Shown here one piece after another: positions 46,789-55,823 of a stretch of DNA of 64,000 bases. Each line of letters opens with the position of its first letter. Positions within the stretch are counted from its first letter, which is position 1. A program made the position numbers and the translations under genes. Origin of the DNA: DATDIC01 sp963777625 (GTDB taxonomy: Bacteria; Pseudomonadota; Alphaproteobacteria; Acetobacterales; Acetobacteraceae); contig CAVZRO010000035.1 of the NCBI GenBank assembly GCA_963777625.1, positions 186,001-250,000 on the forward strand, read 5' to 3'. The notes beneath the pieces were generated by a model. That model saw only the letters and a list, made by a program, of their open reading frames with translations, made no database searches and had not been told where the DNA came from.

Positions 46789-46810
46789 GGGTTTGCGCCG
46801 GCGCAAACCC
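46789..46810. promoter_or_regulatory. FNR/DNR-type operator, site 2
   Basis: A perfect 22-base palindrome whose centre is TTTGCGCCGGCGCAAA; core TTGCG-N4-CGCAA as in site 1. It lies 86 bases before the nnrS start and just after the regulator stop, the right place to control nnrS. Confidence 0.78.
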
Positions 46811-46896
46811 GCACCGCCGTCTGTGACGTATCGTGGGTCCATGACACGGCAGAGTCCGCCCCTGGCGCAGGCCTGCGTGCGGCCACGGCGAGGTGT

Positions 46897-48106
46897 GTGG
46901 TGGCAATAGCGACGCGCGCCTCGGCGCAAGAGCGTGCGGCCGCCCTGTGGTCCCTGGCGTTCCGGCCCTTCTTCCTGGCGGCCGCCGTCTGGGCGGCGCT
47001 GGCACTTGCCCTGTGGATCGCTCTCTTCGTGACCGGCGCCACCTTGCCGAGCCGCTTTGATCCGTTGACATGGCACATCCATGCGATGCTGTTCGGCTTT
47101 GTACCGGCGGCCATCGCCGGCTTCATGCTGACGGCGATCCCCACCTGGACGGGGCGGCCACCGATCCGAGGCGCGCGGCTGATCGGGCTCGTCGCGCTCT
47201 GGCTGCTCGGCCGCATCGTCTGCCTGATCTCCGCAGCGCTGCCGCTCTGGCTGAGCGCCGCCGTCGATCTGGCCTTTCCCATCGCCCTTTGCGCCCTGGC
47301 CGCGCGCGAGATCATCGCCGCACGCAACTGGCGGAATCTGATGATGCCGCTCCCGATCGGCGTCCTCGCGATCGCGAACCTGGTGATGTATCTTGAGTTG
47401 GCGCAGTTCAATGTGCCGACAGGATTGGGGTGGCGGCTCGCAGTCGCCGCGATCATCGCCCTCATCTCGGCCATTGGCGGCCGCATCATTCCCGCCTTCA
47501 CGCGCAATTGGCTCGTGAAGCGCCGAGCCTCTCCGCTTCCTGCCGCACATGGTCGGATCGATAGCGTCGCGCTCGCAACACTCCATACCGGCCTGCTTGG
47601 CTGGGCGTTGTTTCCCGACTCTACGACTGGTCGGCGCGGTGTTGCTCCTTGGTGCCGCGCTCAATCTTTGGCGTCTGGCACGCTGGCGCGGAACGGCGAC
47701 CCTGCGCGAACCGCTGCTGGCGATTTTGCATGTGGGATATGCCTGGGTGGCGATCGGCGCCGGGTTGCTGGGCGGAAGCCTGCTGACCGCCGCGATACCG
47801 GAGCCAGCCGCGATCCATGCTCTTACAGCCGGCGCCATCGGCACCATGGTGCTGGCTGTGATGACGCGAGTGACGCGTGGACACACGGGCCGACCGCTGG
47901 AAGCGGATCACGTCACGACCTTGATCTACGCGACGGTCACACTGGCCGGTGTGACGCGAGTCGCAGCAGCGTTCACGGACACATCCTCCTTGGCCCTGCT
48001 CGGTATTTCGGCTCTGCTATGGGTGACAAGTTTCCTTCTGTTTGCCTGGAAGTATTGGCCGATGCTGGTTTTGCCTCGGAACGATGAAGATCAGTCCCGT
48101 GCGTAA
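46897..48106 (+). pseudogene. nnrS: NnrS family protein, one frameshift
   Basis: About 403 codons with 12 membrane helices. GTG start at 46897 (or 46900). FRPFFLAAAVWAALALALWI and DPLTWHIHAMLFGFVPAAIA give the N-terminal NnrS features with heme/copper-type His; up to LHTGLLGWALFP (about 47620) the frame is right, then one extra base moves it to LRLVGAVLLLGAALNLWRLA and on to AGAIGTMVLAVMTRVTRGHT and the stop at 48106. NnrS protects against NO stress in Vibrio and others. Usual partner of norB and DNR. Confidence 0.82.
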
Positions 48107-48109
48107 AGT

Positions 48110-48691
48110 TCACGGCAGGTCAAGAGCAGAACGCAAACGTCCTGCTCCTCGTTGATACAGCAACGCATATGAGACGGACGCAAGCAGATCGGCGTGTGGC
48201 ACAAAGCCGTCGACGCGTTTGTTGAAGGGAACGGCGCCGCAGCCGGGCATGCGGCATTCCGGCTTGCCTTTTGGGCACTCGTTAAATTTGCATAGCCGCC
48301 CCAAATATCTGTCGGTCCCCGGTTCGATCAAAAAGATTTCGACCTGGTGATTGGCGATGCTTGGACCTTTTCCGCTCTCATATCCGCTGCGTAGCGCCGA
48401 ATCCCGGGCGCGCCGCAGCGCACCAAGCCTGAGCTGCGACGAAATCCATACCGCCAAATCGAGATCTTTGCATTCGTGCCAGACTTCGATCCCGGCGCGG
48501 CGAAATTCGCGGAACCGCGGCACTTCCTTCCACAAAGCTTTGGCCACCGAGCCGATCACAGCGATGGCCTCGACTTCCTCGAACGTCATCAGCGCGTTGG
48601 TCGCGATATCCGCGGCCTTGCGGAAATCGTGCTGTTGACGCAGCAGATGCAGCAGATAACGATTTTGTTCTTCGATCTCGGCGCGGTTCAA
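48110..48691 (-). CDS. Nucleotidyltransferase-like protein of unknown function
   Basis: 193 residues. VIGSVAKALW followed by DLDLAVWISS fits the GS-x(n)-DxD core of a MNT-type nucleotidyltransferase fold; four cysteines (CKFNECPKGKPECRMPGCG) resemble a zinc knuckle. Not assigned to a named family. Same strand as the next gene, 17 bases away, so they form a pair. Confidence 0.6.
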   Translation of the reverse strand: MNRAEIEEQNRYLLHLLRQQHDFRKAADIATNALMTFEEVEAIAVIGSVAKALWKEVPRFREFRRAGIEVWHECKDLDLAVWISSQLRLGALRRARDSALRSGYESGKGPSIANHQVEIFLIEPGTDRYLGRLCKFNECPKGKPECRMPGCGAVPFNKRVDGFVPHADLLASVSYALLYQRGAGRLRSALDLP

Positions 48692-48708
48692 AGGTCACTC
48701 CGAAAGCT

Positions 48709-49896
48709 TTATGAGTTGCACCTGGCTCGGCGCGCCCCCAAGACCCCGAGAGTCCAGGTGCTTCCGTCGTCACTGTTGCATCCGAGCTTGGACAGCCGCT
48801 CGATGAATTTACCCTTCTTCTCGTGCCGTGCCCGGATCGAGACCAGGCGATGGCGGAAGTCAGCTTGGCTTCCCTCCTCAACGGCCAGCGCCTGTAGGTC
48901 GAAAAGCAGATCTGTAGCCCGGCCATAGCCGGAGGCGTTGCGGCGCTCGATTTCCGTTTCGATCTCGAGCCAAACACCGGCGCCTCGCTGTTTGAGCGCC
49001 TCGAGCCGAACGCGGCGCGCCTTTTCAGCTTCTTCAGCTTGGCGATGCCGTTCGGCTTCTCTGAGGTCGGCTGCCGCGCCTTCACGGGCCGCTGCGATCT
49101 CCTGAGCCCGCGTTCGCAGCGTACCGACCGTGCGGTGCGCCGCAGACGCCGGATGCTTCTTTCGGTGTCTGCGCCTTATCTCGGCGGCCACATGAGTATC
49201 ACCTTCCACGATCCGCAGCAGCAACTCGACCTTCTCGCGCTCCGGGATGCCCGCGAGCATCGCGCGCAGATCGTCTTTGGACGTCACCGCGAGTTCTGCA
49301 CCCCGCTCGGCAGCAGCCCGCACGAGGTCCGGATCGATGCCAAAGAACTCTACGAAATCTTGGAGTGCGCCGGTCAATGGACCGATACCCGGCAGCGGCT
49401 CAACTTCGTCGTCAGCGACCAGTTCTTCCTCCACCGCCCTTAGCCATACAAGATAAAACAGCCTGAAATCACCAGAAAGCATATCGGCACGCAGCGGCGC
49501 GAGCGCGGCAAGCCGGCCGGAACCATCGTCCCAGTCATCGTCAGTTTCCATCTCGTCGTCACGGCAAATATCGATGATCAAGTTATCGCCGAAGGTCCAG
49601 ATCTCAACCCAATCGTCTTCGCGAAGAAAGGGATCGATATCCGCCCGGCTCACCAAGCGCTTGGGCAGACGCATCATCAGACGTCGCGTGCCCCAATTGG
49701 CGAGATAGAGATGGAGGTCGAACCATTGCTCCATGAACTTACGCGGATCGCCCTTGAGGTCACCCCATTCGTAATGGTTGGTGAAGGTCGTCGCCGTGAT
49801 CCGCGCCCGTGACGAGATCGACCGCAATGCCTCTTGCGCGGCCTGATCGAGCGGCGAATCGATCGCATGGAATTCGTAATACTGATATTCGCTCAT
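48709..49896 (-). CDS. Unknown protein with long coiled coil
   Basis: 395 residues. MSEYQYYEFHAIDSPLDQAA begins a globular N-terminal half (aromatic and acidic: DDDWDDGSGRLAALAPLRAD); residues about 240-330 are a charged helical coil (AAAREGAAADLREAERHRQA). I recognise no family. Convergent with nnrS through 48110. Its partner is the NTase-like gene, so the pair may be a two-gene system of unknown role. Confidence 0.6.
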   Translation of the reverse strand: MSEYQYYEFHAIDSPLDQAAQEALRSISSRARITATTFTNHYEWGDLKGDPRKFMEQWFDLHLYLANWGTRRLMMRLPKRLVSRADIDPFLREDDWVEIWTFGDNLIIDICRDDEMETDDDWDDGSGRLAALAPLRADMLSGDFRLFYLVWLRAVEEELVADDEVEPLPGIGPLTGALQDFVEFFGIDPDLVRAAAERGAELAVTSKDDLRAMLAGIPEREKVELLLRIVEGDTHVAAEIRRRHRKKHPASAAHRTVGTLRTRAQEIAAAREGAAADLREAERHRQAEEAEKARRVRLEALKQRGAGVWLEIETEIERRNASGYGRATDLLFDLQALAVEEGSQADFRHRLVSIRARHEKKGKFIERLSKLGCNSDDGSTWTLGVLGARRARCNS

Positions 49897-50411
49897 GCGC
49901 TGGAACCAGTCCTTCGGGACAATTCCTCGGATAAGGGGAAAAACGCTCCGAGGAGTTCTATCAAGGGCGCAGCACCCTCCGTGTCAATCATAGGGCGTCG
50001 TTTCCACGCAAACGCGGCACCGCTCGCTTGGCCGGAATCGACTGCTGCGGCCGGGGATGAAACGCCGTTTGGCCGCCACGATTGGATCTGTTTGGTGGTG
50101 GCTGAAGCAGCGCAATCCGGCTTCAATGAGGCCGAGGCGCGCGCGCCTCGGATGCTGCCACCATACAAGCCCTCGGATACCAAGGCAATCTTGCTGCGTT
50201 TTCGACCGGTGGCCCACGGCGATGGGCGAAACCTGCCAAATTCTACACGACATCGTATTCACCATGTCAAAGAGCTGCACGATTCCAACAATCTACCGAG
50301 ATTCGAGCGGGTGCGGGGTTTCGCGCGGCACATCGCCGCTCGAAAGCGTCCGGCGGGTACGAAACACGTTTAACCAGGGCCGGCCTCCTTTTCCAGAGCT
50401 ACACAGTCTTA
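49897..50411. other. Region downstream of cas2, where a CRISPR array would be expected
   Basis: 515 bases with no gene recognised. It contains one array-like repeat (listed separately). No regular repeat-spacer pattern is visible. Confidence 0.4.
50119..50158. CRISPR. Possible single leftover CRISPR repeat
   Basis: GCTTCAATGAGGCC, then a 20-base perfect palindrome CCGAGGCGCG-CGCGCCTCGG (50132-50151), then ATGCTGCC. The layout (TTCAATG-GGCC, palindrome, GGATG) resembles repeats of type I-G/I-U systems, and it lies on the 3' side of the cas2 relic, where the array should be. Only one copy is seen, so it is not an array. Confidence 0.3.
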
Positions 50412-50705
50412 CTATATGACAGTAGCGCGGCGTTCCATTTTCGAGAACGTTTTGCCGATGCTCTCCATAGCCAGCTCGATTTTGTCCGCTGGTCCGACAT
50501 CAATCAGGAGGACGTGGTCCTCGCCATTCTTCACCAACTCGCGCAATCGCGTCTCGAGCTCGGCGCGGCGCCGCTGCGAGAGACGACACTGGAAAACGGA
50601 AAGCTGTATTCATTCGCCATACCCATGCATGGCTTTGAACACACCCCGCCAGCGCTTTTGGTCGGAGATGTCGTAAGTCACGATGAAGAGGCGTTCGTCG
50701 GCCAT
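50412..50705 (-). pseudogene. cas2: cas2, with an in-frame stop
   Basis: Minus-strand codons read MADERLFIVTYDISDQKRWR, GVFKAMHGYGE, a TGA at codon 32, then IQLSVFQCRLSQRRRAELET, REL, and GEDHVLLIDVGPAD, ending KMERRATVI at 50412. Cas2 homologues have Trp at codon 32 (YGEW-IQLSVFQC), so a TGG to TGA change broke it. Cas2 bridges the Cas1 dimers in spacer acquisition. The start lies 12 bases after the cas1 stop. Confidence 0.82.
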
Positions 50706-50716
50706 GGGGCGCATCC

Positions 50717-50887
50717 TCACCGCGGCAAATAGTGAGGATAGACCGGCAGCTCTCCCAAAAGAAACCGGGACAGCAACCGCGCCTGAACCAGCAGCATGCG
50801 GCGCATGCTCACCTGATAGCCGAAGACCGGATGCGTCGTCTCCTGGGAGAGACGACGCTCGAACGCCTCGACAAAGCGGCGTTGCCG
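50717..50887 (-). pseudogene. cas1: cas1 C-terminal fragment
   Basis: The last 56 residues of Cas1: RRFVEAFERRLSQETTHPVF, SMRRMLLVQARLLSRFLLGE, LPVYPHYLPR. Upstream, the sequence switches directly to cas3 near 50885. In type I-G/I-U loci a Cas4-Cas1 fusion is usual; here nothing before this fragment remains. Confidence 0.82.
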
Positions 50888-51393
50888 TAGCTCGAGAACA
50901 GGAGGCGGCTGCCGATCATATCGACTGTGCCGACGACGATGGCGGCGCGCGCCGGGTCGGCCTGCCATTCGCGATTGTCGGCCAGTTCGCCTCGAAGGGT
51001 GCTAATGGCGAGCGGCGAAGCGTCGTCGTTATGGTCTACGCACAACTTATCCAGCGCCCTTCGAATCCAGCCGGTGGCGCCGTTCGCATCGAGCGCCTTC
51101 AGCATGTTGCGCAGCTTGAGCGCCTCGTCGGTCGCCTGATCCACGACTGTCCGCCTGTCGACCACATAGACCAGCCGCCGCGGCAGCCGCACCGCGCCGG
51201 CGGCGGACTGCTCGGCAAGCGCAATCAGCCAGATCGCCATCACCGAGGTCTTTCCGAGCCCGGTGGGCAAATCGAGCGCGGCGGGAATCTTGCCGTTGAT
51301 AAACTCACCGAACAGACGATGCTGCCACCGCATCGGCGAAAGGCCGGTCAGGTAAGAAAAATTAGCTGGGAACGACTGCGGGGCGGCGCTCAT
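50886..51393 (-). pseudogene. cas3: cas3 N-terminal fragment (type I-G/I-U helicase)
   Basis: About 169 residues: LTGLSPMRWQHRLFGEFING, the Walker A site DLPTGLGKTSVMAIW, RRLVYVVDRRTVVDQATDEA, PLAISTLRGELADNREW and VGTVDMIGSRLLFSSYG. After that the frame enters the cas1 fragment out of register. Cas3 unwinds and degrades target DNA; the missing helicase C-terminus and HD parts, and all genes between cas3 and cas1 (csb/csx17-type effector genes, cas4), have been deleted. Confidence 0.82.
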
Positions 51394-51556
51394 CCGCGTG
51401 CGGGGTCTAAATCGCGCCGGACGTTTTGCGTGATGCTCCAGTCGGTGTCATGTCCCTCCCCCCAGACCTGTCATGAACGGACGCCTTTGAGATCGTCCTC
51501 GAAGTGTCCGTCTATTAGTCGTACATAATGCCCACGTTCCGGGTGCAACTCAAGGT

Positions 51557-51855
51557 ATGCGCGACATGTCAGGAAAAACCACGACCAAGGCGCGAGACGA
51601 GCGTCTGAACGCGCGGTCTCCCGCGACCAGACGGCGCTGTTCTAACGGGCCGCCGAGCTGCAAGGGCGTACGCTGACGGATTTCGTGATCGCCAGCGTGC
51701 ATGACACCGCCATACGCGTCTTACAGGAAACCCAGATGATCCGGTTGAGCGCCGCCGACAGCCGGGCCTTCGCGGAGGCGCTCCTCAATCCGCGAGAGCC
51801 GAACGCCCGGCTCAAAGCGGCCGCGCAGCGATACCTCAAGCTGATCAGTGCTTGA
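51557..51855 (+). pseudogene. TacA-like (DUF1778) antitoxin, decayed
   Basis: Starts MRDMSGKTTTKARDERLNAR, changes frame, continues DQTALF, then a TAA where homologues have Gln, RAAELQGRTLTDFVIASVHD, and ends ARLKAAAQRYLKLISA at 51855. The RAAELQGRTLTDFV core is the DUF1778 ribbon-helix-helix antitoxin. Its stop directly precedes the toxin start, as in TacAT operons. Confidence 0.7.
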
Positions 51856-52320
51856 GTGGCGTCCGCTGCGCCGGCACTGCGTATCGAGCCTTTATCGGGT
51901 CAGCACGATCGAGAGAGCTTCGCCAGCGGCGCTGAGCCACTGGACAGGTATCTGCAACAACCAGGCGGGGCAGGACGCAAGGCGGCGGGTCGCCTCGTGC
52001 TTCGTGCTGGTCAGCGACGGCGATCGTGTTCCGATCCGCTATCACACGCTTGCGGCGATCAGCATCGCTCTTGCCGAATTGCCCGAGGCGTCTGCGAAGC
52101 GACTGCCGCGCTATCCGGTCGTACCCGCGGCGCTGATGGGCCGGCTGGCGGTCGATGCGCGCCATCAAGGGCGAGGACACGGCGAGTTCATGCTCCTCGA
52201 CGCCTTTAGCCGCGTGCTGCGGAACGAGATCGCGTCCTACGCCTTCATCGTCGACGCCAAGGACGACAAGGCGGCTCGGTTCTATCAGCGCTGCCGCTTC
52301 AGATACCTCGTTGAAGGGCG
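51856..52320 (+). pseudogene. TacT-like GNAT toxin, decayed
   Basis: GTG start at 51856: APALRIEPLSGQHDRESFAS, EPLDRYLQQ; a frame change near 51962 leads to RRRVASCFVLVSDGDRVPIR, LPRYPVVPAALMGRLAVDAR, HQGRGHGEFMLLDA (acetyl-CoA binding) and FIVDAKDDKAARFYQRCRF. The family C-terminus is missing; the sequence runs into an aldo/keto reductase fragment. TacT toxins acetylate aminoacyl-tRNA. Non-functional as written. Confidence 0.72.
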
Positions 52321-52321
52321 A

Positions 52322-52843
52322 CAGCCGGCCGGGGCGTATTCGTCGCGTGGTCGAGGAATCGCTGCGGCGTCTGAGGACCGACCGCATCGATCTCCATTAC
52401 CAGCACCGGGTCGTTCTGACCGTTCCGATCGAGGACGTGGCCGGCACGGTGAAGGATCTGATCCAGGCCGGGAAGGCCCTGCACTTCGGTCTGTCGGAAC
52501 CAAGCGCGAAAACCATTCGCCGCGCGCATGCGGTCCAACCGGTGGCGGCCATTCAGACCGAACACTCGCTGATAGACAGAAGCCCGGAGCATAACGGCGT
52601 CCTGCAGGTCTGCGAGGAGCTTGGCATCGGCTTCGTTCCGTGGGGCCACTGGGGCAGGGTTTCCTGCCCGGGAAATTGGATATGAATGCACAGTCCACCT
52701 TCGATCCGAAGACCGACCTGGGAGCGGCGTTCCCGCGCTTCTCCCCCATGGTCATGAAGAACAACCACCCGATCATCGAGTTTCTGACGACGTTCGGCGC
52801 CAGGACGAACGCAACGCCTGCCCAGATCACGCTGGCATGGTTG
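52322..52843 (+). pseudogene. Aldo/keto reductase internal fragment
   Basis: Begins mid-gene with RRVVEESLRRLRTDRIDLHY, then DVAGTVKDLIQAGKALHFGL, IQTEHSLIDRSPEHNGVLQV; a frame change near 52650 continues GPLGQGFLPGKLDMNAQSTF and ATPAQITLAW. About 90 N-terminal residues (including the catalytic Asp/Tyr/Lys) and the C-terminal NADPH region are gone. Confidence 0.75.
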
Positions 52844-53011
52844 AGACTTTCAAGCCATTGGGAGTCGCATCTGTGTAAATCTCTATCACTGTCGCTCTCC
52901 GGGTCGAGTTACGGTCACGCCGCGACGTCGGACGTGACCTCGGCTCATTAGCTACGAGGCCCACATGATCGAAATAAATGTATAAAATTTCGATCAAGAT
53001 AATCTACATAT

Positions 53012-53911
53012 ATGATCATGTTGGATTCGCTGACCCTGGACCAAATTCGGCTGTTCCTCGCGGTTGCCGACACCGGAAGCTTCTCTAAGGCTGCAAAACA
53101 GCTGACCCGCGCCCAGTCGGCGGTGACTTACGGAATCCAGAAACTCGAAGCCCAGTTCCGCTATTCGACCGCACAACTTATCGACCAGCACTGACGGAGG
53201 CGGGGCGCGCGCTGCTGCCGCGGGCGCGCAGGATCGCCGAGGAGACAAATGCTTTTCGTGATACCGCGCGAAGTCTGGCCAGCGGATTGGAAGCAGAGTT
53301 GACGATCGTGCTCGACTCCATGTTCCCGATGCCTGCGGTCGTCAAAGCGCTCCGCGCTTTCACCGCGAAGTTCCCGACCGTTCCGCCGCGCGTCTATGTG
53401 CAATCGCTCGGCGCCTCCGCGGAACTGGTACTCGACGGCACCTGCATGATTGGATTGCTGCAGCTTTTCTTCAGCGACATCGCGCTCTTGAAGCGCTTCC
53501 CCTTGCTCACGATCGATCTGATCCCGGTGGTGGCACCCGACCATCCGCTGGCGGCACTCGAGGGCCCAATCGATACACACGTCCTGCACCGGCATGTTCA
53601 ACTCGTGCTCACGGATCGCTCGTCGCTGACGGCGGGACGTGATTATGGCGTATTGTCGGGCCGTGCTTGGCGCCTGGCGGACCTGGGCGCAAAGCACTCG
53701 ATGCTGCTGGCCGGTCTCGGATGGGGCAACATGCCCTCCCATCTGGTCCAGAATGACATTGCGCAAGGGCGGCTAAAAGTCATTCGACCAGTGGAGTTCG
53801 AACTCGAGAGTTGCACAACTCGTGATGTGCGGCGCCTACCTCGCCGACCATCGGCTAGGCCTGGCAGGACAGTGGATGATCGACCATTTGTCGGCCGTCG
53901 TCGGCAGTTAG
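53012..53911 (+). pseudogene. LysR-family regulator, frame broken twice
   Basis: Starts LTLDQIRLFLAVADTGSFSK (winged helix). Near 53160 about seven bases are missing inside the HTH region (KLEAQF to LFDRTTYRPALTEAGR). The effector domain runs to VIRPVEFE (about 53805), then changes frame to QLVMCGAYLADHRLGLAGQW and stops at 53911. It lies next to the cargo array; any target is unknown. Confidence 0.75.
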
Positions 53912-54044
53912 ACACCGAACGCATGCATCTCACCATGTCGCTTGTTGGCACCAGGGCGACGTGTTGGAGCGGCGCTGAACGTCCGGTGCTGATCGAGATC
54001 AGATGTCGCGACTGGTTCGGGTGGGATCACTCGATTTCAATCGA

Positions 54045-54281
54045 CGGCTATTGACGGCCTGCAATTCGCCTGGTGTCCCCAACTATCCCGTTGTACCCCA
54101 CAGTATTCCCCCCACTCCCACTCGATTATTTTAAGTGATCGTAACGGCGCTCTTGAATTCAATGGAGAATTTCGGCGATTCAAAATCTGCTCGGTTTCAG
54201 CGACTATCGGCATCGATTGGTCGATTTTCGACATTCTTTAGCTGTGCCTTCACGATTAGCCCCGTCGGCAAAAAGACCGTC
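54045..54281. repeat. guaA-end repeat R1
   Basis: Core TCCCACTCGAT (54116-54126) as in the 3' end of guaA, preceded by about 70 bases shared with R3 and followed by 155 bases shared with R2/R3 (TCTGCTCGGTTTCAGCGACT, ending AAAAAGACCGTC at 54281). Compared with R2/R3 about 60 internal bases after GTAACG are missing. Marks the left end of cargo unit 1. Confidence 0.8.
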
Positions 54282-54361
54282 ACGGCTCGCAAGAGCCTGA
54301 ACGATACGCCAGGCACACTCTGCCAGCACGCAGTTCCTCTCATGCCTGATCCGTCCCGGCC

Positions 54362-55234
54362 TTACGCCTTGGCGACGTTCTGTGCAGCCTCGAATACACC
54401 GCGTGCGGACGTCGTACCCGCTACGTGCTCCGTACCCTCGACTCCGAGGTCCATCCATCCTGCATTCACGGCCTCAAACATTTCTTCGGCAGGTCCGGTG
54501 TGGCCCTTCGGGATGCCGAATTGTTCGAATGCTTCCGCCCACCCCGCACGCGGGACTGCAAAGGCTTTCACGTCGAGATTCAGGACTTCACCCAATTGCT
54601 CCGCGACTTCATCCGTGCTGACCATCGAACCAAGCTCGACGACGCGCTGCCCTGACCACGCTGGCCCAGTCAAAAGGGTTGCAACCTCCGCGCCGATGTC
54701 GTTCGTCGCGACCATGGTCGATTTCCGGTTTGTCGGATTGTAGTAGACCGGTAGCGTTCCGCCCTGGGCGACCTGCAAGCCGTAGAGGAAGTTTTCGAAG
54801 AATCCGCCTGCGCGCACAAATGCGATTGGCGATATCAGGTCGCGAAAACCTTGCTCCAGAAGCGACAAGGCCGTGATCATCCCGAGCCCGCTGGCTCTGT
54901 TCGCACCCATCGACGAAAGCGCTACCACCAGTGGCGGCGCTGCCTTGGTGAGCGCCTCGACATAGTTTGTAATCACGCCCTTTGCTTCTTTGTAATCGGG
55001 CGAGGGCGCCCAGACAGCCGGCAACATGACGAACGCGCCTTCGACGCCTTTGAGCGCTTGCTCGATGGCTGCCGAATCATTCCAATCGCCGTCAACCAGT
55101 TCCACGCCCTGGTTCGCCCAGCTTGACGCTTTCTCGCGATTGCGGACCAGCGCGCGCACTTTATTGCCGTGCGCCAACAGATGTTCTGCCGTTGCGCCGC
55201 CCACTTTTCCCGTGATTCCCATTACTAAAAACAT
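54362..55234 (-). CDS. NmrA-like NAD(P)-binding protein
   Basis: 290 residues. Rossmann start FLVMGITGKVGGATAEHLLA, VRALVRNREKASSW, LVDGDWNDSAAIEQALKGVE and YYNPTNRKSTMVATNDIGAE. NmrA/QOR2-like redox or sensor protein. Cargo unit 1, with a DoxX-like gene 45 bases upstream on the same strand and a divergent LysR gene. Confidence 0.85.
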   Translation of the reverse strand: MFLVMGITGKVGGATAEHLLAHGNKVRALVRNREKASSWANQGVELVDGDWNDSAAIEQALKGVEGAFVMLPAVWAPSPDYKEAKGVITNYVEALTKAAPPLVVALSSMGANRASGLGMITALSLLEQGFRDLISPIAFVRAGGFFENFLYGLQVAQGGTLPVYYNPTNRKSTMVATNDIGAEVATLLTGPAWSGQRVVELGSMVSTDEVAEQLGEVLNLDVKAFAVPRAGWAEAFEQFGIPKGHTGPAEEMFEAVNAGWMDLGVEGTEHVAGTTSARGVFEAAQNVAKA

Positions 55235-55279
55235 GTGTTTTCTCCTGATCTTGAGGGACAGAGCACTGCCCCTGTTGGT

Positions 55280-55702
55280 TCAACGGATGAGCGGCAGAAT
55301 GGCCCGGATACGGCGATCGCGCGCGTAGAGGCCGCCCCATGTCATCGCGCCCAGAAGCAGCGAAATGATTTCCGGCGGTGACCCCAACTCACCAATACGG
55401 ACATGGGCGCAGATGGCACCTCCCAAAAATCCCGTCACCAGGATCGCGCCGAGGACGGTGGTGGCCGGGATGGCGTAAAGGATGGCGCAGGCGAGTATGA
55501 TCGGACCCACGACACGGGTCAGGTCCATCGCGAACCCGGTTTCCTGCAACATGCTCGCGATCTGTGCCGGCGCGAAAAGCTGAATAGTGCCGTCTGCCAC
55601 CAGAGCGATAACGACAATCGCGCTCATTATCCGGCCGGCCCACAGGCTGTGATGCAAGGTCATAGCTTCAGGCATGTGATGCAGGTTCATAGTTTCGGAC
55701 AC
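55280..55702 (-). CDS. DoxX-like four-helix membrane protein
   Basis: 140 residues with four membrane helices (IMSAIVVIALVADGTIQLFA; VVGPIILACAILYAIPATTV; LGAILVTGFLGGAICAHVRI; a last helix). DoxX_2-like layout; function unclear. Probably co-transcribed with the NmrA gene. Confidence 0.75.
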   Translation of the reverse strand: MSETMNLHHMPEAMTLHHSLWAGRIMSAIVVIALVADGTIQLFAPAQIASMLQETGFAMDLTRVVGPIILACAILYAIPATTVLGAILVTGFLGGAICAHVRIGELGSPPEIISLLLGAMTWGGLYARDRRIRAILPLIR

Positions 55703-55823
55703 TTGTCATTCTCCGATGGGGGGATCCCCATATTCAGGAGCTTACTGTGTCTCTTAGGTATGATAAACACCGAGGAAGCGAACTCACTGTTCTCTCTGTG
55801 GTGAACAATATCGAGGCACGAAA

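Noticed and set aside
46372..47886. 504-codon minus-strand open frame
   Set aside because: Opposite the regulator and nnrS genes, with no motif.
28290..50612. TGA read as tryptophan, since pAgo and cas2 both have TGA at a Trp position
   Set aside because: TGA is a normal stop at the ends of many intact genes here, and both genes show other signs of decay.
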